64,000 nucleotides of DNA, taken from positions 78,952,125-79,016,124 of the forward strand of contig CM063500.1 in assembly GCA_032207245.1 (NCBI GenBank), given 5' to 3'. Positions within the stretch are counted from its first letter, which is position 1. Each line of letters opens with the position of its first letter. Below the pieces are notes generated by a model. That model saw only the letters and a list, made by a program, of their open reading frames with translations, did no database searches and was not told where the DNA came from. The stretch comes from Pardosa pseudoannulata. Lineage: Eukaryota > Arthropoda > Arachnida > Araneae > Lycosidae. Shown piece after piece: positions 60,601 through 64,000 of this stretch. The translations under genes were made by a program, and so were the position numbers.

Positions 60601-61965
60601 TTAATGCATACTTTAATAGTCAGTCTGCTCATTAAATATATATAAGCATATGTAATGGGCAATTTAGCCCATCACAAAGGTAAGAGAATCCACATTGGCT
60701 AGGGTGCAGTTGTAAGTAAGGAGGTTGAGAGAACAAAGAACAGAATTTTGAAAAAAGAATCAGTTTTACTTAGCAAGTCGTTTTGAAGGCTTCTGGAGAA
60801 AAAGCCTATACTTGGTTATTTATAGGTGTGTGAGGTAGCCAATTGGGGTTTTAGTGGTTAGTCATGTGATAATGCATTAAGAAGAGTCACTAAATATGAG
60901 GGCTGAAGTCAGTATGAATTAATTTTGGTGTTTACGAACTCACCAACACACACACACAAAAAAAAGAACAAAAGAAAATTGCCAAATTTTGCCATAAAAA
61001 AATAAAATCGCACAAAAATTACTTTCAGATACACTTGTAACTATGTACATACATACGTACACACACTAACTACACATTTTTCTAATTAAAATAATAAGAT
61101 AGGATTTAATTTTCTATATAATCACCTTTTGCTGTTTTTTTCCTTGTACTTTGGGTGGAGGTATGAAGTTTTTAGCATTAAATGCATGCAGAAGAAGATA
61201 TTCATTTCGTTCAGATCTACCACCTAAAAGTGTTCGACTCTAAAAGCAAAACAAATTAATCATTTAAAGACATTTGCAGATCCTAAAGAACATATCTTAA
61301 AAATTTATTCAATGTATTTAAAGCCAACCAAAATGTGAAAATATCTCAAAATTCATGGCAAGCAGAATAATTTGGAGAAGAAAAAGTAATATACATTAAA
61401 ACAATATATAAGTATATGACTGCATAATTTTTATCACTGTGTATGAATATTTTGGAGAAAACAACATTATACTAATGTATAAATATATATATAGCATTAA
61501 ATGGAAAAATCTGGAATTTTCAAGTTTATTATTTAAAATAAGAGTTAGGTAAGAAAATTTACAATAAAAATAACTACACAAAATAAAGAGAATGCCTGCA
61601 GAAAATTTTTATTCAACAGACCACAAAATGAGTTAAAGCAGTGTTTTTACCCAACAAATTAGAAATTGCAGTAAATTCTACACGAACATTCTCTTAAATA
61701 AAATCTTCAGAATAATTTTTATACTCTTCAAAATATTAGCGAATAAAAAGCAAGATAAATATAAGAATTATTTTTTCAACAGTTATGGAAATTCACAATA
61801 AAAACAATTGTAAAAAAATCAATTTTATAACTTACCATGATACAACCAGCAATGTTTGTTATCTGAAGAGCTAGAGGCAAAATATTAAGCTCACAATTTA
61901 TATTCAGGATAAGTTCAGCTCGTCTCATGCTAAAATCAATCAGCTGGATTAGATGCTTTGAGGAC
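26235..61965 (-). CDS. POLA1: DNA polymerase alpha catalytic subunit, C-terminal half (18 exons seen)
   Basis: This is the family B polymerase that extends the RNA primers made by primase at origins and on the lagging strand, acting in the nucleus within the four-subunit polymerase alpha-primase complex. Eighteen minus-strand exons with GT/AG borders join in phase into 718 residues and a stop. In order they hold the end of the N-terminal/exonuclease-like region (1-43), palm and fingers (about 44-283, catalytic Asp123, Asp261 and Asp263), thumb (about 284-500), and zinc modules 1 (Cys542, 547, 566, 571) and 2 (Cys607, 612, 630, 633). These residue numbers count only the part in the window. Sequence and order match animal POLA1 along the whole length; POLD1, POLE and REV3 differ in the motifs and C-terminal modules. 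The gene is cut by the right edge: no exon is seen beyond 61965. Introns run from about 260 bp to about 4.5 kb and are packed with transposons. Confidence 0.95.
26798..27312 (+). mobile_element. piggyBac-type element, copy 1 of a second family
   Basis: TTAA at 26794-26797 and 27313-27316, termini CCCTTTGCCTTA and taggcaagagg. A plus-strand start [17 protein letters not shown] is followed by a stop and an acidic stretch; it may be the remnant N-terminus of the transposase. It lies in the last POLA1 intron. Confidence 0.82.
27313..28839. other. POLA1 last intron, no further element recognised
   Basis: The region is AT-rich. A plus-strand frame at 27727-28038 has no recognisable domain. Confidence 0.4.
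28846..29063 (-). pseudogene. THAP-domain fragment with one in-frame stop
   Basis: From ATG at 29063 it reads [20 protein letters not shown] and later [20 protein letters not shown]. After a TAA the same frame goes on with [14 protein letters not shown]. This is a THAP zinc finger (C-x4-C ... W ... C-x2-H): Cys12 and Cys17, the conserved FFxVPKD and W, and CEDHF are all present. The domain is used by P-element-type transposases and host regulators. The stop between the halves and the position in a POLA1 intron suggest a dead transposon piece. Confidence 0.72.
29631..29724 (-). CDS. POLA1: POLA1 exon, visible 17 (C-terminal helices)
   Basis: This 94-nt exon is phase 0-1, with acceptor cttccattag and donor g|gtaaga. 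It encodes [20 protein letters not shown] followed by [11 protein letters not shown], matching the helical segment after zinc module 2 in POLA1. Confidence 0.92.
30061..30225. repeat. TA/CA compound microsatellite
   Basis: About 165 bp of alternating (TA)n and (CA)n/(TG)n. Long apparent frames here are artefacts of the repeat. Confidence 0.95.
30496..30612 (-). mobile_element. Decayed SINE, family A
   Basis: It keeps ggagtgctacagtctact, gaggactaatgaaacc and tgtttaaagctgatt. The tRNA head is lost. Confidence 0.6.
30716..31562 (-). repeat. Tandem duplication containing POLA1 zinc exon, unit A
   Basis: The unit runs from taacttaattgacaatgctg to atacagtagag, directly followed by unit B, which begins with the same taacttaattgacaatgctg. 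It includes the exon 31318-31434 and its intronic flanks. Confidence 0.92.
31318..31434 (-). CDS. POLA1: POLA1 zinc module 2 exon, copy A (downstream copy)
   Basis: This is the second 117-nt copy of the zinc module 2 exon, with identical peptide, identical splice borders and phase 0-0. It joins in frame to the next exon (HLE|YTEA), as copy B also would. All four Cys are kept and there is no frameshift or stop. If both copies were spliced in, the protein would gain 39 residues and a tandem zinc module without loss of frame. If one copy is skipped, the usual family arrangement results. Confidence 0.88.
31866..32088 (-). mobile_element. Solo-LTR-like insertion in unit B
   Basis: The 223-bp sequence, absent from unit A, begins tgtag and ends ctaca. 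It is flanked by cttt on both sides (31862-31865 and 32089-32092). On the minus strand it reads TGTAGTGGGTACAA ... gaataaaagagtctc ... CTACA, with a polyadenylation signal near the 3' end, as in LTRs. Confidence 0.7.
32381..32497 (-). CDS. POLA1: POLA1 zinc module 2 exon, copy B (upstream copy)
   Basis: This 117-nt exon (39 codons, phase 0-0) has acceptor tgttttgcag and donor gag|gtttgt. It encodes the whole second zinc module: VCEDVGC, then [10 protein letters not shown] (spacing C-x4-C-x17-C-x2-C). In transcript order it comes first after 34102-34227 and joins it in frame (KYYK|YKLV). It differs from copy A at four third-codon positions only. Its duplicated unit carries an LTR-like insertion at 31866-32088, in the intron between the copies. 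Either copy, or both, could be used; which is the main exon cannot be told from sequence. Confidence 0.88.
32630..34101. other. POLA1 intron, no element recognised
   Basis: About 1.5 kb of AT-rich DNA in which I see no repeat end or extra exon. Confidence 0.45.
34102..34227 (-). CDS. POLA1: POLA1 exon, visible 15 (second half of zinc module 1)
   Basis: This 126-nt exon (42 codons, phase 0-0) has acceptor tccccatag and donor aag|gtatag. It contains [10 protein letters not shown], giving Cys566 and Cys571 to complete module 1, then the helix [17 protein letters not shown] that spaces the two zinc modules. Confidence 0.93.
34524..35001 (-). mobile_element. hAT element, family 2, copy 1
   Basis: The ends cagggatggatgggcaaact and agtttgcccatccctg are inverted, apart from a 4-bp repeat at the left. 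No matching 8-bp target duplication is seen (ctcaagag against gtttagat). It contains the transposase C-terminus. Confidence 0.75.
34698..34850 (-). pseudogene. hAT transposase dimerisation-domain fragment
   Basis: The minus strand reads [20 protein letters not shown] and then [20 protein letters not shown], the C-terminal block of hAT transposases (FSxLxxxKxxxRSRLTxEHL). The remainder is missing. Confidence 0.75.
35664..36420 (-). mobile_element. pogo/Tigger-like element, copy 2 (SINE-free)
   Basis: The ends cggtggactctgcttaatgt and acattaagcagagtccactg are flanked by TA (35662-35663 and 36421-36422). It is the reverse-orientation twin of 11702-12678 but lacks the SINE, showing the intact site ttaaaatgaggttcaaaaac. 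The transposase start is more decayed than in copy 1. Confidence 0.85.
36554..36738 (-). CDS. POLA1: POLA1 exon, visible 14 (acidic linker, first half of zinc module 1)
   Basis: This 185-nt exon is phase 1-0, with acceptor attgtttcag and donor gag|gtttgt. It encodes the GLD start of the C-terminal domain, an acidic [10 protein letters not shown] stretch, and the first cysteine pair KCPSAKC (Cys542 and Cys547 of the visible part). The C-terminal domain binds the B subunit (POLA2). Confidence 0.94.
37101..37370. repeat. Dispersed repeat D, copy 1
   Basis: It shares ggatgttgc, tcaagcattt, agcatttggagcagcc and atatggtttg blocks with 43048-43315. No inverted ends were recognised. Confidence 0.6.
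38240..38615 (+). pseudogene. Tc1-like transposase relic
   Basis: Scattered frames read [19 protein letters not shown] and [17 protein letters not shown], clear matches to FQQDNAPCH and WPPxSPDLNPIENLW of Tc1 transposases. Both carry catalytic acidic residues, but stops and frameshifts separate them. It lies in the POLA1 intron left of the exon at 38832. Confidence 0.85.
38496..38548. repeat. Perfect 18-bp hairpin inside the Tc1 relic
   Basis: aattggtgtgttttgaag (38496-38513) is inverted at 38531-38548 with a 17-nt loop. Confidence 0.85.
38832..38930 (-). CDS. POLA1: POLA1 exon, visible 13 ([20 protein letters not shown])
   Basis: This 99-nt exon is phase 1-1, with acceptor tattttttag and donor g|gttggt (weak). 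It encodes [20 protein letters not shown], among the best conserved stretches of the POLA1 thumb. Confidence 0.95.
39772..39847 (-). CDS. POLA1: POLA1 exon, visible 12 (thumb, [11 protein letters not shown])
   Basis: This 76-nt exon is phase 0-1, with acceptor tactatag and donor g|gtaagc. It encodes [20 protein letters not shown] and DLKI. The QRAYxPxEL motif is typical of POLA1. Confidence 0.94.
39848..41067. other. POLA1 intron, no element recognised
   Basis: AT-rich DNA. A short plus-strand frame at 40492-40683 shows no known domain. Confidence 0.4.
41072..41670. mobile_element. piggyBac-type element, copy 2 of the second family
   Basis: TTAA at 41068-41071 and 41671-41674, termini CCCTTTGCCATAA and aaggcaagggg. 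Collinear ends with 26798-27312 (gggagac.tgatcgtactg and gacgcatgagaaaagc). An internal tandem repeat of gatgattctgtctggcc appears only here. Confidence 0.85.
41930..42728 (+). mobile_element. GC-rich insertion, LTR-like
   Basis: About 600 bp of markedly GC-rich sequence start near tgtaccgagg and grade into a 3' part with aataaa (near 42637) and cattctgtgtttccccc, the usual layout of an LTR. Exact ends are unclear: ttaca occurs on both flanks but TG/CA borders do not fit it. No coding domain seen. Confidence 0.4.
42780..42911 (-). CDS. POLA1: POLA1 exon, visible 11 (thumb, [11 protein letters not shown])
   Basis: This 132-nt exon (44 codons, phase 0-0) has acceptor tctttgtag and donor aca|gtaagt. 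It encodes [20 protein letters not shown] and then [15 protein letters not shown], matching the conserved thumb segment. A GC-rich insertion ends about 50 bp beyond the donor. Confidence 0.94.
43048..43315. repeat. Dispersed repeat D, copy 2
   Basis: Homologous to 37101-37370, with more internal tgtagcagc-type reiteration. Confidence 0.6.
43320..44878. other. POLA1 intron, no element recognised
   Basis: About 1.55 kb of AT-rich DNA without exons or clear repeats. Confidence 0.4.
44879..45668. mobile_element. MITE with 'cagacatgccaac' ends, copy 1, with nested SINE
   Basis: It begins acagacatgccaacattcag and ends gttggcatgtttgt (inverted). It is homologous with 46062-46608 but longer by a SINE at 45302-45482. 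Confidence 0.7.
45302..45482 (-). mobile_element. tRNA-derived SINE, family A, nested in MITE
   Basis: Perfect 12-bp target duplication cattactgtgtg (45290-45301 and 45483-45494). The other MITE copy shows the unoccupied site (acatgctgtgtgaaaag). Confidence 0.92.
45711..45843 (-). CDS. POLA1: POLA1 exon, visible 10 (thumb)
   Basis: This 133-nt exon is phase 2-0, with acceptor ttgtttag and donor aag|gtggaa (weak). The peptide [20 protein letters not shown] and its continuation align with the POLA1 thumb. It lies between two copies of a MITE family (44879-45668 and 46062-46608). Confidence 0.93.
46062..46608. mobile_element. MITE with 'cagacatgccaac' ends, copy 2
   Basis: Starts acagacatgtcaacattcag and ends gttggcatgtctgt, inverted over about 14 bp. 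No transposase. Confidence 0.75.
46609..48130. other. POLA1 intron, no element recognised
   Basis: AT-rich DNA. Short frames at 47160-47399 and 47635-47832 have no known domain. Confidence 0.4.
48131..48336 (-). CDS. POLA1: POLA1 exon, visible 9 (KKKKYAAL, start of thumb)
   Basis: This 206-nt exon is phase 0-2, with acceptor aaatgtag and donor ca|gtaagt. It contains [20 protein letters not shown], then YAAL, and GLDIVRRDW, the conserved regions after motif C that contact the primer-template. Confidence 0.95.
49221..49394 (-). mobile_element. tRNA-derived SINE, family A, nested in hAT
   Basis: Flanked by caaggtgtcatgtt and caaggtgtcacgtt, a 14-bp target duplication with one change. Confidence 0.88.
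49560..49815 (+). pseudogene. hAT transposase C-terminal relic
   Basis: Frames such as [20 protein letters not shown] and KRGFSTF resemble the EYPxLxxxAxxxLLPF...GFSxL region of hAT transposases. The similarity is weak but the position inside a hAT element supports it. Confidence 0.5.
50212..50463. mobile_element. piggyBac-type MITE, 252 bp
   Basis: TTAA at 50208-50211 and 50464-50467, termini CACTAGAACTGCAGGAGGGG and its near inverse, with subterminal tcattttgac and gtcaaaatgg. No coding sequence. Confidence 0.82.
50547..51606. repeat. About 1-kb (TA)n/(TACA)n microsatellite
   Basis: Long mixed TA, TACATA and CA repeats interrupted by one SINE. The long apparent frames on both strands (Tyr-Ile runs) are repeat artefacts. 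It lies between the exons carrying motif C and KKKKYAAL. Confidence 0.95.
50895..51073 (+). mobile_element. tRNA-derived SINE, family A, inside the microsatellite
   Basis: Head agccaaatgatggcctaatg, B box GGTTCGAGTCCC, end ccaaccaaccaacc. The flanks are atacata-type repeat, so a target duplication cannot be proven. Confidence 0.85.
51668..51760 (-). CDS. POLA1: POLA1 exon, visible 8 (motif C, YGDTDS)
   Basis: This 93-nt exon (31 codons, phase 0-0) has acceptor ttttaacag and donor aag|gtaatg. It contains [13 protein letters not shown], motif C (region I); the two Asp residues (261 and 263 of the visible part) complete the metal site with the motif A Asp. A microsatellite of about 1 kb begins within 70 bp of the donor. 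Confidence 0.96.
52017..52049 (-). CDS. POLA1: POLA1 exon, visible 7 (33-nt microexon)
   Basis: This exon has only 11 codons ([11 protein letters not shown], phase 0-0). The acceptor is tttctacag and the donor aag|gtaata. It is required to join the KGRE end of the previous exon to the next one, because animal POLA1 has an ILxxTKExVxK helix at exactly this place. It is too short to be found without the protein alignment. Confidence 0.9.
52799..54410. repeat. Tandem direct duplication of about 810 bp in a POLA1 intron
   Basis: Units 52799-53608 and 53609-about 54410 both begin caagctgggataagtaaat and share blocks such as gaaataatcattccaatagt and aggatgtttccttRtaaatg-like sequence. Identity is about 85-90 percent by eye. 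No exon inside. Confidence 0.88.
54575..54697 (-). CDS. POLA1: POLA1 exon, visible 6 (motif [14 protein letters not shown])
   Basis: This 123-nt exon (41 codons, phase 0-0) has acceptor tattccag and donor gag|gtatga. It carries [17 protein letters not shown] (motif B, region III), with the conserved Lys, Asn and Tyr-Gly that position the incoming nucleotide, then [18 protein letters not shown]. Confidence 0.96.
55259..55282. repeat. (GT)n microsatellite
   Basis: About 24 bp of GT repeats 86 bp before the donor of exon 55369-55509. Confidence 0.9.
55369..55509 (-). CDS. POLA1: POLA1 exon, visible 5 (fingers, [17 protein letters not shown])
   Basis: This 141-nt exon (47 codons, phase 0-0) has acceptor gtgtatag and donor cag|gtaatt. 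It encodes an acidic start and then [20 protein letters not shown], the helical fingers segment of family B polymerases. Confidence 0.94.
55731..55893 (-). mobile_element. tRNA-derived SINE, family A
   Basis: Perfect 13-bp target duplication agacaaactttga (55718-55730 and 55894-55906). The right duplication runs straight into the repeat at 55911. Confidence 0.9.
55911..56690. mobile_element. Dispersed repeat with 'ccatgactttcc' ends, copy 2
   Basis: Homologous with 24545-25370 but with no poly-C tract; it reads gttgtatctacatacctaag at that point. Confidence 0.6.
56790..57035 (+). mobile_element. Dispersed repeat ending in (CAA/TAA)n, family B copy 2
   Basis: Homologous with 5845-6135 and ending acaacaataacaata. 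Confidence 0.5.
57259..57389 (+). mobile_element. tRNA-derived SINE, family A, 5' truncated
   Basis: It starts within the B box region (aatcccactacggcatgg) and ends ccaaaccaaaccaaac. The flanks cttaataac and cttaatgac suggest a short target duplication. Confidence 0.8.
58017..58828. mobile_element. 812-bp TIR element
   Basis: The ends agtaccctaatttcctgcct and its inverse aggtaggaaattagggtact pair over about 28 bp with one or two mismatches. No transposase motif seen and the superfamily is not assigned. Confidence 0.75.
59366..59487 (-). CDS. POLA1: POLA1 exon, visible 4 (motif A, catalytic Asp)
   Basis: This 122-nt exon is phase 1-0, with acceptor tttttttcag and donor gag|gtaaga. It contains [19 protein letters not shown] (family B motif A, region II); the first Asp (residue 123 of the visible part) should bind the two catalytic metals. 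The Tyr of SLYPS is the expected steric gate. Confidence 0.96.
59843..60057 (-). mobile_element. hAT element, family 2, copy 2 (truncated)
   Basis: It shares gttgaaaacacttgttca, tttgtctcggacc and agtttgcccatccctg with 34524-35001. The left terminus is lost. It ends 43 bp from exon 60100-60193. Confidence 0.75.
60100..60193 (-). CDS. POLA1: POLA1 exon, visible 3 (acidic/basic linker and [10 protein letters not shown])
   Basis: This 94-nt exon is phase 0-1, with acceptor ttttcag and donor g|gtaaag. It encodes an acidic DQTEDDDLE stretch, a basic GKKGRRK stretch and [12 protein letters not shown], which lead into motif A. Linkers of this kind are usual in POLA1. Confidence 0.93.
60651..60951 (-). 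mobile_element. Solo-LTR-like insertion
   Basis: On the minus strand it reads TGTTGGTGAGTTCG at the start, then ccaattgg and ctataaataacc (CCAAT- and TATA-like), and ends gcccattaca. The flanks do not show a clear target duplication because the right side is a CA repeat. Confidence 0.4.
61126..61239 (-). CDS. POLA1: POLA1 exon, visible 2 ([17 protein letters not shown])
   Basis: This 114-nt exon (38 codons, phase 0-0) has acceptor gcttttag and donor aag|gtgatt. It carries [18 protein letters not shown], a POLA1 signature ahead of motif A, followed by a basic linker (GKKQQK). Confidence 0.94.
61836..61965 (-). CDS. POLA1: POLA1 exon, visible 1 (pre-palm, [17 protein letters not shown])
   Basis: This 130-nt exon has acceptor attgtag before gtcctc and donor atg|gtaagt. 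The first base completes a codon begun in an exon outside the window; 43 codons follow. The peptide contains [14 protein letters not shown], the strongly conserved POLA1 stretch just before the palm. The preceding intron is longer than 2 kb and runs off the right edge. Confidence 0.93.
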
Positions 61966-62269
61966 CTACAATATATGATCAAATTTAAAATCCTGATGAA
62001 GTAGCAATAAATGCTGAGTATAAAAATTGTATGCAGTCTTAAATAAGATAATCTTTCACATATGTTCACATAACCTCCCTTCATAACGAATATACACCCA
62101 TTATTTATGAAGTAGAATTTTTCTTTTGATGAGGCACAGGATGCTGTAGATTCTTATGTGAAATTACTTTTTCTACATTCAAACATAATTTGCATGGAAA
62201 ATTCCTTGTAAATATATCCACAAAGTGACTTTAATTCCAAAATTAAAGATTAGCTTAATTTTATAAATT

Positions 62270-62950
62270 AGTTGAACTTCGATAACTGGAAGTCCCAGGG
62301 GACCTCCAAAATTATTCGACTTATTCGAAGTTTGAGTTATCGAAGTTACCTACCATTCCTTTCAACTGGCACTTAAGATGGGTCAACATGGTTTAAATGG
62401 TTTGATATATGCCATAATACTATAGTTGTATGCATTTCAATTTTTTAATAGCCTATGTAAACAACAAAAGAAGAATAGGTTTAAAAGGTTTATTAAAACT
62501 ACAGAAATTTGGCCTCATTACATATTAATTAAATACATACCATGTAAATCTCATTTTTTCAAATGAGATTTACATGGCAATTATTTTTAAGGTTGTTGGC
62601 ATTCACAAAGTCACCTAATTTTTTAACACAGTTAAATAGGATGTTGTCTGTACCTTCGGTGGTCTCCAGGTATTGTTGTAAGATGTGAATAGCATCCTGT
62701 GCTCGCTCGTGACCTTTGAGAACCTTCGTTCTTGAAGGTCAAGAATGGACTGGTATTCGAAGTTTTGAACAGAAATGCCTTTTTTTACTGGGGAAATCTA
62801 TCACAAAAACTTCAACTTAGAAGATGTTCACTTCGAGTTATCGAGACAGTTTTTTAAAGAAAAGTATAGAAATGATTCGGGACTTGATTAAAAGTTCGAG
62901 TTAGCGGATTATTCGACTTATAGGAAGTCAAGTTATCAAAGATTGACTGT
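62270..62950 (-). mobile_element. pogo/Tigger-like element, second family
   Basis: The ends gttgaacttcgataactgga and caagttatcaaagattgactg are inverted, with TA at the right flank. Internal ttcgagttatcgaga and tattcgaag copies repeat the terminal motif. Confidence 0.65.
62566..62720 (-). pseudogene. Probable Tigger transposase C-terminal fragment
   Basis: The minus strand is open for AQDAIHILQQYLETTEGTDN followed by VKKLGDFVNANN, which resembles the helical C-terminal region after the DDE domain of Tigger transposases. No catalytic residue is present. Confidence 0.4.
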
Positions 62951-63277
62951 AGCTTGTATTTTAAAAATTTTTAATCCTTTTCATTTATTTACCTATGCCT
63001 TTTACCCCAGAGGACTAGTTTTTAAAATGACTGACGTCTCATTTAAACATTAACTATTTTAATATTGTAAAATTACATAGTAGTATCAGTTACACATAAC
63101 AAATTAAATTTAAAAAGGTATTTACATTAAAAAATGCTTTTATTTAACAAAACAGCAATAAGAAATGTACTAAAAAGTAAAAAAAAAAAAAAAAAAAAAC
63201 ATTTTCAAAACAGCACATTAAAGAGAAATTGCACAAATCACTGCTATATGAAAATTGTAATGTGCTGATACAGAGAC

Positions 63278-63520
63278 ATTGCATGAGGAGCTTCTATAGG
63301 ATAAGGACCAGCTGTTATTGATGGGTTAAGCACCCAAAAAATGTTTGGTGCATTTGGAATCAAAGTAAAATATACTTTCAATACAGATATAATTGTATAA
63401 GGGAATATTTATATTACAATACTAATGTGATATTTAATTGTTATGTGTTGAGTGCTACAAGCTTTTATTTTTACCCACCTGAAAAACTGGCCCTTATCCT
63501 ACAGAAGCTTCTTATGCAAT
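63278..63520. mobile_element. 243-bp MITE with about 34-bp inverted ends
   Basis: attgcatgaggagcttctat at the left is matched by the inverse of the right end (cagaagcttcttatgcaat), extending through ggataaggRccag. No coding sequence and no clear target duplication. Confidence 0.8.
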
Positions 63521-64000
63521 TTTTCTAAATCAGCAATTTTCAAATAGAAGTTTTTCACATAATTTCTTCTTCATGTGTTGTTTTAAAACTATTTTTTACT
63601 TGTAAGTGCATTTTTATCACTTTTTATTAAGTAAAAGCAATTTTTTTTTAAATATTTTTACATTCATTTTATTTTTGACTCTCTTAGTTTAAAATTTTTG
63701 AAATTAATTTTCGTTTGTAACTTTTTCAACTTATATTAAATCTTTTATCAGATACTTGAAATTTTGCATTTTTTTTTTTTTAAGTATAGACTTTACATTT
63801 TTGAAAAGATAGACTATGAGATGTTTGAATCAATTATAAAAGCTCTAATATATAAAATTATTCATTGTAATAAAACCAGAAAAATGACTAATTTAGTACT
63901 ACTTAATTCTATATAAAAAAAATCACAAATATACCAAAAAACAAAAAAATCTTGAAATGTTTTTAAAAATATAAAAAGAACTTTAAAATTTCACACGAGC

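Noticed and set aside
63180..63199. Poly-A run as a possible retroposed gene tail
   Set aside because: No coding sequence or target duplication was found next to it. It appears to be a simple homopolymer.
1..64000. CRISPR arrays, bacterial operons, phage or integrative elements
   Set aside because: The direct repeats seen are minisatellites or duplications, and the genes are spliced. Nothing prokaryotic was found.

Overview
The window looks like nuclear DNA of an animal with an AT-rich, transposon-rich genome. An arthropod is likely, possibly a chelicerate such as a spider, but no taxonomic marker in the window proves this. Evidence: spliced exons with GT/AG introns, long TA microsatellites, tRNA-derived SINEs, and hAT, Tc1/mariner, pogo/Tigger and piggyBac remnants. 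There is no bacterial gene organisation.

The one clearly identifiable host gene is the catalytic subunit of DNA polymerase alpha (POLA1), on the minus strand from about 61965 down to a stop codon at 26235. I could place 18 consecutive coding exons. All phases agree, and they join into 718 residues: the C-terminal half of the enzyme, with the [19 protein letters not shown] and YGDTDS catalytic motifs, the thumb, and the two C-terminal zinc modules. The N-terminal half lies beyond the right edge. The exon for the second zinc module (39 codons, phase 0 at both ends) exists twice, at 31318-31434 and 32381-32497, inside a direct duplication of about 845 bp. The two copies differ at four bases, all synonymous, so the encoded peptides are identical. 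This is the most interesting observation in the window.

Converging on POLA1 from the left is the last coding exon of an unrecognised plus-strand gene (23555-23739), with a polyadenylation signal at 24168. Two CpG-richer islands, about 1.74-2.30 kb and 12.70-13.33 kb, could be promoters or first exons, but this is not proven.

Most of the rest is mobile or repetitive DNA. From left to right: hAT elements (about 0.8, 2.8 and 6.95 kb); a tandem dimer of a TIR element (3.9-4.5 kb); piggyBac derivatives with TTAA targets (4.76, 26.8, 41.1 and 50.2 kb); an array of about eleven 190-bp repeats (8.15-10.18 kb); Helitron-like ends (10.6, 13.4 and 13.8 kb); pogo/Tigger elements (11.7, 35.7 and 62.3 kb); a hAT-type element containing near-perfect tandem copies (15.0-16.8 kb); a mariner (17.7 kb); a THAP-domain pseudogene (28.8-29.1 kb); LTR-like insertions (31.9, 42 and 60.7 kb); a Tc1 relic (38.2 kb); and paired MITEs (44.9 and 46.1 kb). 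One tRNA-derived SINE family appears about ten times, often with perfect or near-perfect target duplications. Several copies can be compared with empty sites in paralogous repeats within the window.
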